From assembly GCF_003668995.1 (NCBI RefSeq), contig NZ_CP033068.1, positions 992,001 to 1,056,000 of the forward strand: DNA of 64,000 bases, written 5' to 3'. This document shows positions 1-8,596 of the stretch, piece by piece. The DNA comes from Flavobacterium sp. 140616W15. Lineage in GTDB: Bacteria; Bacteroidota; Bacteroidia; Flavobacteriales; Flavobacteriaceae. Numbering within the stretch: position 1 is the stretch's first letter; every line of letters starts with the position of its first letter. The notes under the pieces are model-generated. The model made no database searches. It had not been told where the DNA came from and saw only the letters and a list, made by a program, of their open reading frames with translations. The position numbers and the translations under genes are program-made.

Positions 1-541
1 ATCCCGAGCCAAATTGTTTTGTTGCTTCGGCTTTAAATAATGATTTAAAATTATTGTATGATCCAAATTCTTTATTCATTGCGCTTGCTAATGTATCTGT
101 AGCCTGCTCTGATTCAGGTTTTGGAGTCATGCATTTCCAATAAAGAGAATGGTTATAATATCCACCAGCATTATTACGAAGTTTAGCATCATTCAGATCT
201 AGTTTTCCCAAAATTTGCTCAATCGTCATATTTACATAATCTGTATTGGCTATTGCCTTGTTCAGATTATTAGTATAGGTTAAATAATGCTTTGAGTAAT
301 GCGTTTCGAGTGTTAATGATCTGATATTAGGAGCCAGCGCGTTATAAGCATACGGAAGTTTTTCAAGCTGAAATGTTCCTGGGTTTGCTTTTACTTCGTC
401 TGGACTACCAATTATTATTTTTTCATCTTTCGAAGGTAACGGAACTTCTACGACTTCGGTAAGTTTATTGTTATCGTTACAAGAAAGAATCGTAAATGCA
501 ATCAAGATAAATAACGAAAATTGAGTACCATATTTTTTCAT
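1..541 (-). CDS. Lipid-anchored Fe/Mn superoxide dismutase (3' end outside window)
   Basis: The protein dismutates superoxide to peroxide and oxygen. The visible part has a lipoprotein signal peptide ending in the lipobox-like ILSC (Cys about residue 21), a linker of about 35 residues, then the SOD alpha-hairpin domain. That domain includes LPYAYNALAP, the HYSKHYLTY segment with the first metal-ligand His, and NNAGGYYNHSLYW with the second. The C-terminal DxWxH ligands lie beyond the window edge. Most SODs are cytosolic and lack such a leader, so this one probably acts on the periplasmic face of a membrane. It starts 7 bases after the stop of the acyl-CoA-binding protein gene and probably belongs to that operon. 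Family assignment is firm; Fe versus Mn preference cannot be told. Confidence 0.9.
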   Translation of the reverse strand, partial: MKKYGTQFSLFILIAFTILSCNDNNKLTEVVEVPLPSKDEKIIIGSPDEVKANPGTFQLEKLPYAYNALAPNIRSLTLETHYSKHYLTYTNNLNKAIANTDYVNMTIEQILGKLDLNDAKLRNNAGGYYNHSLYWKCMTPKPESEQATDTLASAMNKEFGSYNNFKSLFKAEATKQFGSG

Positions 542-548
542 AAAATAT

Positions 549-818
549 CTATTTAGTTATTAGTGAATTAATGATTTCTATATAATTTTCCTTGGCTTCA
601 TCTATACTTAAATGGCTAATTTGAATCCATGCATTTGTTTTAAAAGCATTTCTTAAGTCAAAATTTTCAGATTGGTTATACTTTGCAGTTCCAAAAGTAG
701 CCTGTTTATAAAAAGCATACAGCCTCAATTGCACATCTTGTGGCAGTGAGGCTTGCGTCATTTTGGAAGCAATTTCGACAGCCTCTAAAAATCGTATGTC
801 TAGGTCTTTTTCTGTCAT
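549..818 (-). CDS. Acyl-CoA-binding protein (ACBP family)
   Basis: This is an 89-residue small cytosolic protein with the ACBP four-helix pattern. LPQDVQLRLYAFYKQAT and the downstream NAFKTNAWIQ...AKENYIEII correspond to the segments that line the acyl-CoA pocket in eukaryotic and bacterial ACBPs. The length is normal for the family. It would buffer and deliver long-chain acyl-CoA or related thioesters. Its start codon overlaps the stop of psd by one base, so it is translationally coupled to the phospholipid genes psd and cdsA, which fits a lipid role. The SOD lipoprotein follows 7 bases later. Confidence 0.9.
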   Translation of the reverse strand: MTEKDLDIRFLEAVEIASKMTQASLPQDVQLRLYAFYKQATFGTAKYNQSENFDLRNAFKTNAWIQISHLSIDEAKENYIEIINSLITK

Positions 819-1471
819 TAAGCTTTTGTAGCAATAATTGTTTTACCCCCAATTGCTTTTTGGTTTAATACTACATTGATAGGTGTGCCTAAAGGTAAGA
901 AAATATCCACTCTTGAACCAAATTTAATAAAACCAGCATCTGTACCTTGTTCTACTTGCATTCCTTCTTGTGCGTAATTTACAATTCTACGAGCCAAAGC
1001 GCCTGCAATTTGTCTGTATAAAACTTCTCCGAAAGATTTGTTTTCGATTACAACTGTTGTTCTTTCATTTTCTTCACTTGCTTTTGGATGCCATGCAACT
1101 AAGAATTTACCTGGGTGATATTTGCTGAATTTTACAATCCCATCTAATGCATAACGAGTTACGTGTACATTGATCGGTGACATGAAAATCGAGATTTGAA
1201 GACGTTTGTCTTTAAAATATTCTCCTTCGTAAACTTCTTCAATCACAACAACTTTTCCATCAACTGGAGCAAGAATTTGATTGATGTCTTTGATTACAGT
1301 TCTTTTTGGGTTTCTAAAAAACTGCAAGATGATGATTAGTAGCAATAATGCACTAAACTGAATAAGCATTTTGATCCAATTGGTATCAATAAAGTGATCA
1401 GTTAATAAAAGCACAACACTAACGAATATAGTGCCTAATAAAATGGATTGGGTTCCTTCTTTATGAAACAT
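818..1471 (-). CDS. psd: Phosphatidylserine decarboxylase family protein
   Basis: This 217-residue protein is the short form of phosphatidylserine decarboxylase, which makes phosphatidylethanolamine at the inner membrane. Two hydrophobic segments lie near the N-terminus (about residues 10-50). RNPKR and PVDGKVV follow, then the FGSRVD motif near residues 184-189. The Gly-Ser there is the expected self-cleavage site that yields the pyruvoyl group. The gene overlaps cdsA at its 5' end and the ACBP gene at its 3' end, giving a tight cdsA-psd-ACBP unit. The short proenzyme is typical of Bacteroidota and is not a truncation. Confidence 0.92.
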   Translation of the reverse strand: MFHKEGTQSILLGTIFVSVVLLLTDHFIDTNWIKMLIQFSALLLLIIILQFFRNPKRTVIKDINQILAPVDGKVVVIEEVYEGEYFKDKRLQISIFMSPINVHVTRYALDGIVKFSKYHPGKFLVAWHPKASEENERTTVVIENKSFGEVLYRQIAGALARRIVNYAQEGMQVEQGTDAGFIKFGSRVDIFLPLGTPINVVLNQKAIGGKTIIATKA

Positions 1472-2348
1472 AATTTAAAATTTGGTAAAATAAAAATACA
1501 ATTGGTGCTACAAATATAACACTATCTAATCGATCTAAAACACCTCCATGACCAGGCATTATTGTTCCGCTATCTTTAACTCCGGCTATTCTTTTAAATT
1601 TTGATTCAATTAAATCACCGATTGTACCAAAAACACCAACTATTAAAGCGATAATTGTCCATATTAAAATAGATTTATCACTAAAATTGGGGTTTGGCTT
1701 GATATATAATTTTGAAATTAAATAGCCTGCAAAACAAGCAAAAACAAGTCCGCCTAGAAACCCTTCTATGGTTTTTTTCGGCGAAATACGTTCAAATAAT
1801 TTATGTTTTCCAATAGATTTTCCTACCAAATAGGCAAAAGTGTCATTTGTCCATATAAGTATGAATAATCCAATAATGATTTTAGGATTGTAATCTTTAA
1901 CTCCAAATGAAATTTTGGTGATGAAAATAAAAGGTAGAGTAATATATCCTAATAAGTAGATATATTTAGATGCTCTACTTATAGCCTGGGTATCATCAAA
2001 TAAAAACACAATACATTTTACTGAAACCAGTAATGTGATTACCAACAAAACGGTGTTTAGTTGATCTATATTGATCGTAAATTTAATATCTTCTTTTAGG
2101 AATTTATTGATATAATTTTCGGTTTCATTTTTGTAAAAGCTAATCAATGCAACTGAAGTATAAAAAAGCGAAACAAATAAAAGCGAAAATATTTTATTGA
2201 TGTTAGCTAGATTGCAAAATTCGTAAGTTGCAATTACTAGAAAAACACCGAAAAGTATGATGAAACTTTCCGTTGAAAACAGGATAGACGTTAATAGTAA
2301 TACTATATAGACTGCACCTGATAGTGCTCTCTTGAGGGTTTCATTCAT
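1461..2348 (-). CDS. cdsA: Phosphatidate cytidylyltransferase
   Basis: This 295-residue polytopic inner-membrane enzyme makes CDP-diacylglycerol from phosphatidate and CTP, the branch point for PE and PG synthesis. It has about eight hydrophobic segments. The CDP-alcohol cytidylyltransferase signature lies near the C-terminus, with GDLIESKFKR followed by KDSGTIMPGHGGVLDRLDS. The upstream NDTFAYLVGKSIGKHK is also typical. It overlaps psd by 11 bases and starts one base after the stop of the LUD-domain gene, so the three are probably cotranscribed. Confidence 0.95.
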   Translation of the reverse strand: MNETLKRALSGAVYIVLLLTSILFSTESFIILFGVFLVIATYEFCNLANINKIFSLLFVSLFYTSVALISFYKNETENYINKFLKEDIKFTINIDQLNTVLLVITLLVSVKCIVFLFDDTQAISRASKYIYLLGYITLPFIFITKISFGVKDYNPKIIIGLFILIWTNDTFAYLVGKSIGKHKLFERISPKKTIEGFLGGLVFACFAGYLISKLYIKPNPNFSDKSILIWTIIALIVGVFGTIGDLIESKFKRIAGVKDSGTIMPGHGGVLDRLDSVIFVAPIVFLFYQILNYVS

Positions 2349-2349
2349 A

Positions 2350-2952
2350 TTATAGATCTTCTAAGAGCAATAAGTATAAGTTCTTAGCAACACTTCCGTA
2401 TTGTGTAAAATCTTCTTCTTTAGCTTTTTCGAAATATTTTATAGTAGTAATATTGGTAGGGTAGTCTCTTTCGTATTTACGTTTTATGGCACTTAGTCCA
2501 TCGCTTTTGGCGGTAAGGATTTGACTTGTAGTTGCAATGATAACAATGTTTACAGGCAACTCATTTGGTTTGTTTTGTTTGATTTGTTTCGATGAAAATA
2601 ATATCGCACCTTCTTCTGCGATTAAGTTTTCGCAACTAGCTAATAGAAATTTTGGATTAGCGGGACTTTGATATATTAGTTTATTTTCTTCAAGTAAATG
2701 GAATAACGCAGGTTCAAAACACGAAACTTCGCTTTCAAACCAATCGTTTTCTTCTAAGATGTTTTCAAATTGTTCCGTTACTTCTTGGATGTTTTCGCAA
2801 TATAAAAATTTACCTCCATTTTTCTTAAAATTAAAAATGAATTGCTCATCTATAGAAAGAGAATTATCAGCTTGTGAATTGCTATATTCACTTTGATTCT
2901 CTTCATCAGATTGATCATGGCTAGAGCCAAATAATTTTTTAAAAAAACTCAT
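2350..2952 (-). CDS. LUD-domain (LutC/YkgG-like) protein
   Basis: This is a 200-residue protein. After a low-complexity acidic N-terminus (residues about 10-35, rich in S, D, E, N) it has a domain resembling LutC/YkgG. It includes SCENLIAEEGAILFSS and the following LPVNIVIIATTSQIL strand. Stand-alone LUD proteins occur next to ftsH and cdsA in Flavobacteriia, but their role there is not settled. The lactate-utilisation partners LutA and LutB are absent here, so a lactate function should not be assumed. It precedes cdsA by one base. Confidence 0.75.
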   Translation of the reverse strand: MSFFKKLFGSSHDQSDEENQSEYSNSQADNSLSIDEQFIFNFKKNGGKFLYCENIQEVTEQFENILEENDWFESEVSCFEPALFHLLEENKLIYQSPANPKFLLASCENLIAEEGAILFSSKQIKQNKPNELPVNIVIIATTSQILTAKSDGLSAIKRKYERDYPTNITTIKYFEKAKEEDFTQYGSVAKNLYLLLLEDL

Positions 2953-2999
2953 TATTGTTGAAATGCTTTACGTGTTAATTGAAAACGTTCAAAGATAAA

Positions 3000-3038
3000 A
3001 AAATCTTAATTCAAAAGTAGCTTTTGAATTAAGATTTT
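3000..3038 (-). terminator. Rho-independent terminator after ftsH
   Basis: A perfect 18-bp stem (3000-3017 with 3021-3038) has a 3-base loop and is followed on the minus strand by a run of seven T. It lies 28 bases past the ftsH stop and before the LUD gene. The LUD-cdsA-psd-ACBP-SOD run therefore probably has its own promoter in the 2953-2999 gap or depends on read-through. Confidence 0.85.
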
Positions 3039-3065
3039 AAAAATAATTATATTATTCGGGTAGTA

Positions 3066-4991
3066 TTATGAAACTACTTCTTCTAGATTTTTGTCAAATG
3101 TACGTTTTCCGAAAATTGCTTCTAAGTCATCTTTAAAAATAACTTCTTTTTCAATCAAGATTTCAGCAAGTTGATTTAACTTATCTTTGTTTTCTTCTAA
3201 TATTTCGATAGCTCTTTGGTATTGACCTTCAATTAGTTCTGATATTTCTTGGTCAATAATTTTTGCAGTCTCGTCAGAATACGGTTTTGAAAAGTTGTAT
3301 TCACTTTGTCCTGTTGAATCGTAATAAGTAACATTTCCGATTTTTTCATTCAATCCGTAAATTGTTACCATAGCACGAGCTTGACGTGTAACTTTTTCTA
3401 AATCGCTTAATGCACCAGTCGAAATTCTGTCAAAAGTTACTTTTTCAGCAGCTCTTCCGCCCATAGTAGCACACATTTCGTCTAACATTTGGTCTGTTCT
3501 CACGATTTGTCTCTCTTCTGGTAGGTACCAAGCAGCTCCTAAACTTTGTCCACGAGGAACAATAGTTACTTTAATAAGTGGTGCTGCGTGTTCCAACATC
3601 CAGCTTACAGTAGCGTGTCCAGCTTCGTGAATTGCGATTGCTTTTTTCTCTTCTGGAGTAATGATTTTGTTTTTCTTTTCTAAACCACCTACAATTCTAT
3701 CTACAGCATCAAGAAAATCTTGTCTGTCTACAGCAGTTTTATTGTTTCTTGCAGCAATTAATGCAGCCTCGTTACATACGTTTGCAATATCAGCTCCTGA
3801 GAATCCTGGAGTTTGTTTTGCTAAGAAATCTAAATCAAGACCTTCTACTTTTTTCAAAGGAGCTAAGTGTACTTGGAAGATTTCTGCTCTTTCACGAATG
3901 TCTGGTAAGTCTACAAAGATTTGTCTGTCAAAACGACCTGCACGCATTAAAGCTTTGTCTAAAACGTCAGCTCTGTTTGTTGCAGCTAATACAATTACGT
4001 TTGAGTTTGTTCCAAAACCATCCATTTCTGTTAGTAGTTGGTTCAATGTGTTTTCTCTTTCGTCATTACCGCCTGACATATTGCTTTTTCCACGTGCTCT
4101 ACCTACAGCATCAATTTCATCAATAAAAATGATTGCAGGAGATTTCTCTTTGGCTTGTTTAAACAAATCACGTACACGTGAAGCTCCAACACCTACAAAC
4201 ATTTCAACAAAATCAGAACCTGATAATGAGAAGAATGGTACTTGTGCCTCGCCAGCTACTGCTTTTGCTAATAATGTTTTACCAGTTCCAGGAGGACCTA
4301 CAAGTAATGCTCCTTTAGGTATTTTACCTCCTAAATTGGTATACTTTTCAGGATTTTTCAAGAATTCTACAATTTCTTGTATTTCTTCTTTTGCACCTTC
4401 TAAACCAGCTACATCTTTAAATGTAGTTTTGATATCTGTTTTTTCATCAAAAAGTTTCGCTTTTGATTTTCCAATATTAAAAATTTGTCCACCACCGCCA
4501 CCAGCGCCGCCTGACATTTTTCTCATAATGAAAATCCAAACTCCAACAAGTATGATTATTGGAAGTAAACCAACTAAAATGTCGGTCCAGTTATTTTTTT
4601 GAACAAAATCATAATCTTTCAGTTTCCCTTCGGTAACTGCTTTCTCTAATTTTGTTTGAAAAATTTGGTCATTACCAATTTCTAAAGTATAGTGAGGACC
4701 TTTGTTTGGTCGATCAAAAATATCTTTAGATACTTTTTTTTGCGCTGGATCCTTAAGTGCAGCAGCATTAAGATACACTTCAGCTTCAGCTTTATTGTAT
4801 ACAATTACTTTTTCAATTTGTCCTTTATCTAAAAAGTCATTAAACTTAGAAGAGGTTAATTGAGCCGGCTCTTGTAAACTTGATCCTCCGGTTGCAAAAC
4901 TGATAAATAAAAATATTAAAAGTATTGCGGTATAAATTAACCAAGGACTTATTTTAAATTTACTCGGGGTTGGATTATTATCTTTAGCCAT
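3066..4991 (-). CDS. ftsH: ATP-dependent zinc metalloprotease FtsH
   Basis: This 641-residue membrane-anchored hexameric AAA+ protease degrades misfolded membrane proteins and regulatory substrates. Transmembrane segments lie near residues 17-34 and 137-156, enclosing a periplasmic domain. A glycine-rich linker follows, then Walker A GPPGTGKT (232-239), Walker B IIFIDEID (287-294), an SRH region with ATNR and RAGRFDR, and the zinc site HEAGH (455-459). The length is normal. It lies 15 bases downstream of rsfS and ends in a strong terminator. Confidence 0.98.
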   Translation of the reverse strand: MAKDNNPTPSKFKISPWLIYTAILLIFLFISFATGGSSLQEPAQLTSSKFNDFLDKGQIEKVIVYNKAEAEVYLNAAALKDPAQKKVSKDIFDRPNKGPHYTLEIGNDQIFQTKLEKAVTEGKLKDYDFVQKNNWTDILVGLLPIIILVGVWIFIMRKMSGGAGGGGGQIFNIGKSKAKLFDEKTDIKTTFKDVAGLEGAKEEIQEIVEFLKNPEKYTNLGGKIPKGALLVGPPGTGKTLLAKAVAGEAQVPFFSLSGSDFVEMFVGVGASRVRDLFKQAKEKSPAIIFIDEIDAVGRARGKSNMSGGNDERENTLNQLLTEMDGFGTNSNVIVLAATNRADVLDKALMRAGRFDRQIFVDLPDIRERAEIFQVHLAPLKKVEGLDLDFLAKQTPGFSGADIANVCNEAALIAARNNKTAVDRQDFLDAVDRIVGGLEKKNKIITPEEKKAIAIHEAGHATVSWMLEHAAPLIKVTIVPRGQSLGAAWYLPEERQIVRTDQMLDEMCATMGGRAAEKVTFDRISTGALSDLEKVTRQARAMVTIYGLNEKIGNVTYYDSTGQSEYNFSKPYSDETAKIIDQEISELIEGQYQRAIEILEENKDKLNQLAEILIEKEVIFKDDLEAIFGKRTFDKNLEEVVS

Positions 4992-5006
4992 TTGAAGAAA
5001 GTTTCT

Positions 5007-5378
5007 TTAGTATTTGTTTTCGATTGTAGTTATTTTGGCATCTCCCCAAAGACTTTCGATATTATAATATTCTCGAATGTGTTTTTGAAATACGTGAACA
5101 ACAATATGCACGTAATCGATAAGAACCCATTCTGCGTTATCGGTTCCTTCTACATGCCAAGGTTTGTCTTTTAGTTCTTTTGATACCGTTTTTTGAATTG
5201 AGCCTACGATGGCGTTAACTTGAGTATTCGAATTTCCGTTGCATATGATGAAATAATCGCAAACTGCTGCGTCTATCTCCCTTAAGTCCAAGATACTAAT
5301 ATCATTTCCTTTTACTTCTTCGATTCCTTTGATTATGTTCGCTAACAGAACATCATTATTAACAGTCTTTTTCGCCAT
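5007..5378 (-). CDS. rsfS: Ribosome silencing factor RsfS
   Basis: This 123-residue protein of the RsfS/Iojap family binds ribosomal protein L14 and blocks subunit joining under nutrient stress. It shows the family core DLREIDAAVCDYFIICNGNS, followed by KPWHVEGTDNAEWVLIDY and VHIVVHVF. The length is typical. The gene is the first of the minus-strand run leading into ftsH and is divergent from birA, with 93 bases between the two starts. Confidence 0.95.
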   Translation of the reverse strand: MAKKTVNNDVLLANIIKGIEEVKGNDISILDLREIDAAVCDYFIICNGNSNTQVNAIVGSIQKTVSKELKDKPWHVEGTDNAEWVLIDYVHIVVHVFQKHIREYYNIESLWGDAKITTIENKY

Positions 5379-5471
5379 GAATTATTTTATATGAGTTTGT
5401 AAAGTTACCAATTTTTGTGATTATTTTTGAACCTTAACAAAATATTAAATTAAGTTATATAAATTATTTAA

Positions 5472-6200
5472 ATGAAACTAATCAAACTCGATGCCATAGA
5501 TTCAACGAATGAGTTCTTAAAATCATTAAGTAGCCAACAGGAACTTGAGAATTTTACAATTGTTACTGCCGAAAATCAAACAAAAGGGAAGGGACAAATG
5601 GGAGCAGTTTGGCGTTCAGAAGCGGGTAAGAATTTAATAATGAGTGTGTTGGTTAGAGATTTTTTACTTAATAATGAAGAGGTTTTTAATTTAAATATTA
5701 TTATTTCGCTATCGGTAATAAAAGCTTTAGAAGAATTAAATATTCCTGATTTAAGTATTAAATGGCCAAACGACATTATGTCATATAATAAGAAACTTGG
5801 TGGCATTTTGATAGAAAACACTCTCAAAAGTGATGGTACTATCGTGTCAGTAGTTGGTTTAGGATTAAATGTTAACCAAATAAACTTTCAAAATTTGCCA
5901 AATGCTTCTTCTTTAGCGGTCATTTCTAATGTCGAATTTAACAAAGATGAACTTGTTATTTTGATTGTAGAGAAAATAAAAGAGAAAATTCTTCTATGGG
6001 AACAGCAATCTGCCACATTTTGGAGTGAATATTTTAATAATTTGTTTAGAAAAGGAGTGCCAATGCCCTTTAAAAATATAGATAATCAAAACTTTATGGG
6101 GATTATTCAAGGGGTTTCTCCAATAGGAAAGCTACAAGTTTTATTAGAAGATGATTCCATCTCAGAGTTTGAAATTAAGGAAATACAGATGCTTTATTAG
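5472..6200 (+). CDS. birA: Biotin--[acetyl-CoA-carboxylase] ligase
   Basis: This 242-residue enzyme activates biotin to biotinyl-AMP and transfers it to the biotin carrier of acetyl-CoA carboxylase. Catalytic-domain motifs are LDAIDSTNEFLK near the N-terminus, TKGKGQMGAVWRS (the ligand loop) and SIKWPNDIMSYNKKLGGILIE. There is no N-terminal winged helix, so it is the monofunctional ligase type and not a repressor. A short C-terminal SH3-like part is present. It diverges from rsfS, an arrangement seen in other Flavobacteriia. Confidence 0.95.
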   Translation: MKLIKLDAIDSTNEFLKSLSSQQELENFTIVTAENQTKGKGQMGAVWRSEAGKNLIMSVLVRDFLLNNEEVFNLNIIISLSVIKALEELNIPDLSIKWPNDIMSYNKKLGGILIENTLKSDGTIVSVVGLGLNVNQINFQNLPNASSLAVISNVEFNKDELVILIVEKIKEKILLWEQQSATFWSEYFNNLFRKGVPMPFKNIDNQNFMGIIQGVSPIGKLQVLLEDDSISEFEIKEIQMLY

Positions 6201-6209
6201 AAGGTGCTA

Positions 6210-6345
6210 AGGTTTTTTATAAGATTCTAAGTGGCAAAGGTTCAGAGGTGCAAAGCTCTGAAAGTTATCGGAGCAAAGTTTTTTTGAAGGCGCTAAGGTT
6301 CTGAGGTGCAAAGTGCTGAAAGTTATCGGAACAGAGGTTTCATTC
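6210..6345. repeat. Two copies of an intergenic GCAAAG/TTATCGG repeat
   Basis: Two related units at 6245-6275 and 6303-6333 share GAGGTGCAAAG, then CTGAAAGTTATCGGA. A third unit lies at 7274-7304 in the next intergenic region. The surrounding text, such as 'aaggtgctaag' and 'ggcaaaggttcag', recurs near 7225-7275 and 21711-21790. No reading frame is maintained through it. This is a dispersed non-coding repeat family rather than a gene remnant. Confidence 0.7.
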
Positions 6346-6465
6346 TGATTACTTTTTTTATTACTCTTAGTAACTCTGTGAGATAAAGCCTGCTTAAATC
6401 TGTGTAATCTGCGTGAAACTTTTTTTAATCATTTAATGCATTTAATCTGTGACTAGTTTAAGGTT

Positions 6466-7128
6466 TTAAACTTGAATTTTTATTGTTTTTGCTATTTTAG
6501 ATTTTAATTTTCTATTCCAGTATATTATATAGATTGTCCCTAAGATTGATGGAGCTATCCATGCAATTATGTTGCCAATGCCTAATCCAGCGACAATAAA
6601 AGCTGTTACCGAAGCTATTAATGCTCCAATCATTTTTCCGATATGTTTGGATAACCAGTTTTTGTTTTCTTCGGAAAGATTTCTAAAAAAGATAAAATCT
6701 TTAACTGTCATATAAAGGCCAAATGCGCCAAAGAAGGTAAATAATATTCCGTTATCAATAGTATTCCATTGGCAGTACACTCCCAGTGAAATCATTATTA
6801 CAGAGAAAAATAACATTGCTCCAGAAGTTATTTTATCGATTAAATCGGCTTCAGTCTTGTTTTTAAAAGCTAATGCTCTGTTTCCAGATATGACAAGATA
6901 TATTGTGAATAACCCAATCAAGAATAAAAAGATATTGTGATGGTTTGGAAAGCAGCAGACAATAAGTGAAAGAATCGAACTGGTCAGCATTCCGATAGAG
7001 AATAATTTCCCCATTCTTTTATGAAGTGTTTTTCCCTTTTTTACAATTATACTTCCAATTCCTGTGATTAATCCAATTCCTCCAAAGAATGCATGAATGT
7101 AAATTAAAATCTTAATAGCTGGTTCCAT
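6466..7128 (-). CDS. DUF2306-like multi-pass membrane protein
   Basis: This 220-residue protein has about seven hydrophobic segments over most of its length and no soluble domain. The N-terminal IHAFFGGIGLITG followed by KKGKTLHKRMGKLFSIGM resembles the conserved His and 'HRxxGR' region of DUF2306-type membrane proteins, so I place it there tentatively. No function is known for the family. It stands alone, with repeat-filled gaps on both sides. Confidence 0.6.
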   Translation of the reverse strand: MEPAIKILIYIHAFFGGIGLITGIGSIIVKKGKTLHKRMGKLFSIGMLTSSILSLIVCCFPNHHNIFLFLIGLFTIYLVISGNRALAFKNKTEADLIDKITSGAMLFFSVIMISLGVYCQWNTIDNGILFTFFGAFGLYMTVKDFIFFRNLSEENKNWLSKHIGKMIGALIASVTAFIVAGLGIGNIIAWIAPSILGTIYIIYWNRKLKSKIAKTIKIQV

Positions 7129-7273
7129 TTTGTGTTTTTTAGTTAATGGTTCAAACTTCGGATATTAATTTAATGCAGCATAAAATTTATTACTGAATTG
7201 TGTTTTTTTATAGATGAATTGTTTTTTGAAAGGTGCTAAGGGTTCTTTGAAGGTATTAAGAGGCAAAGGTTCA

Positions 7274-7304
7274 GAGGTGCAAAGTTCCGATAGTTATCGG
7301 AATA
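7274..7304. repeat. Third copy of the GCAAAG/TTATCGG intergenic repeat
   Basis: It matches the units at 6245 and 6303, with GAGGTGCAAAG then GATAGTTATCGGAA. The whole gap 7129-7497 has no credible gene: it holds this repeat, AT-rich sequence, and a terminator at its right end. Confidence 0.65.
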
Positions 7305-7438
7305 GAGTTTTTTTGATTGTGTAATATTTTTTAAAGAGTTAAATTTTAGTCTTTTGGATGCTTTTAAAAAATCGGCTTAATCTGCGATAAACTATTTTAT
7401 TTTTTTAAATTATAGCTATCGAGAGTGGCAGAAAAACA

Positions 7439-7471
7439 AAAAGTCCGACTAGAATTTCTAATCGGACTTTT
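7439..7471 (-). terminator. Terminator after the SRPBCC gene
   Basis: A 10-bp stem AAAAGTCCGA with TCGGACTTTT encloses a partly paired 13-base interior. A-rich flanks on the left give a T-run on the minus strand. It lies about 27 bases past the stop of the SRPBCC gene at 7498. Confidence 0.75.
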
Positions 7472-7497
7472 TTAATTTTATAATTAACAATTGACAA

Positions 7498-7890
7498 TTA
7501 TAGTTTAGTCATATTATTGGCAAGAGTTTCAATAAATTTTCCAATAGGCCCTTTTATCATCATTGCCATCATTGGATTGAATTCTCCTTCAAAATCAAGT
7601 TTTACAGCGCTAGAAGTGTCAGAAACTGTTTCGATATTAGATACCAATGTAAATGGTAATTTATCGCTTGCAGCACCCAAAACGATTTTGCTTGGAGCTG
7701 TTTTTTCTTTCATTTTTAATTTTATTTCTGGCATTCCTTTCAAACCAAAAATAAAAGCATCTTCGCCGATTACTTCGAATTTAGCAATGTTATCAGGCAT
7801 CAATTTTTCAAAATTTTTCACATCACTCAATAAATCAAATAATTCTTGAGCCGATTTCTGAACAGTAACTTTTGGACTTTCTAAGTTCAT
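7498..7890 (-). CDS. SRPBCC (START-like) family protein
   Basis: This 130-residue soluble protein has the hydrophobic ligand-pocket fold pattern of the SRPBCC superfamily. The N-terminal strand and helix (SAQELFDLLSDVKNFEKLMP) is the hallmark opening. Alternating beta strands follow, then a long C-terminal helix (IGKFIETLANNMTKL). There is no signal peptide. The ligand is unknown. It lies 57 bases downstream of pyrE on the same strand and may be cotranscribed with it. Confidence 0.8.
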   Translation of the reverse strand: MNLESPKVTVQKSAQELFDLLSDVKNFEKLMPDNIAKFEVIGEDAFIFGLKGMPEIKLKMKEKTAPSKIVLGAASDKLPFTLVSNIETVSDTSSAVKLDFEGEFNPMMAMMIKGPIGKFIETLANNMTKL

Positions 7891-7947
7891 ATTTATTTGT
7901 GTTTTATTCTGAAAAATCAGAAAATTTTATTTTAAAATTTTAAAAAA

Positions 7948-8592
7948 TTATTCTTGTTTCCAAGCAGCTGGGTTTACGTTCCATTCCTGTAAGGTAATTA
8001 AATCTTCTTCGGGAATGTATTTTTTTGCAACCGCTAGGTTTAATAAATTAGAATAGTTACTCAATGTGTATAAGTCGATATTTGCATCTTTAAAGTTTTT
8101 TTCAGCAACATCAAAGCCATAAGTAAATATCGCAGCCATCCCTTTAATATTGGCTCCAGCATTACGCAAAGCCTCAACTGCAAGTAAGCTACTATTTCCT
8201 GTGCTTATCAAATCTTCAACTACAACAACATTTTGTCCCTTTTGTAAAAAACCTTCAACTTGATTTTGTCTTCCGTGTTTTTTAGGTTCTGGTCTAACAT
8301 ATACAAACGGTAATCCTAAGCTTTCTGCAACAAGAATACCAATACCTATGGCTCCTGTAGCAACTCCAGCGATTACATCTGGTTTACCAAATTGTTTTTC
8401 AATGTTCTTAGCAAACTCATCTCTAACATAATTTCTGATGCTTGGAAATGAGAGAATTAGCCTGTTATCACAATAAATAGGTGATTTCCATCCCGAAGCC
8501 CATGTAAAAGGATTTCCTGGATTCAATTTAATTGCATTTATTTGCAAAAGCAATTCGGCTGTTTTTTCGGCAGTATCTTTATTAAAAATCAT
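7948..8592 (-). CDS. pyrE: Orotate phosphoribosyltransferase
   Basis: This enzyme converts orotate and PRPP to orotidine monophosphate in pyrimidine synthesis. The PRPP-binding loop is VVVVEDLISTGNSS. Other family motifs are FTWASGWKSPIYCDNR near the N-terminus and GVATGAIGIGI. I choose the start at 8592 (MIFNKDTAEK, 214 aa) rather than the upstream ATG at 8625. The added 11 residues do not resemble the family, and a good promoter overlaps them (8597-8626). Confidence 0.95.
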   Translation of the reverse strand: MIFNKDTAEKTAELLLQINAIKLNPGNPFTWASGWKSPIYCDNRLILSFPSIRNYVRDEFAKNIEKQFGKPDVIAGVATGAIGIGILVAESLGLPFVYVRPEPKKHGRQNQVEGFLQKGQNVVVVEDLISTGNSSLLAVEALRNAGANIKGMAAIFTYGFDVAEKNFKDANIDLYTLSNYSNLLNLAVAKKYIPEEDLITLQEWNVNPAAWKQE

Positions 8593-8596
8593 AGTA

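Noticed and set aside
3661..4602. Long plus-strand frame opposite ftsH
   Set aside because: It is the complementary shadow of a certain gene, with Ser/Pro/Lys-rich text of the kind that such shadows give.
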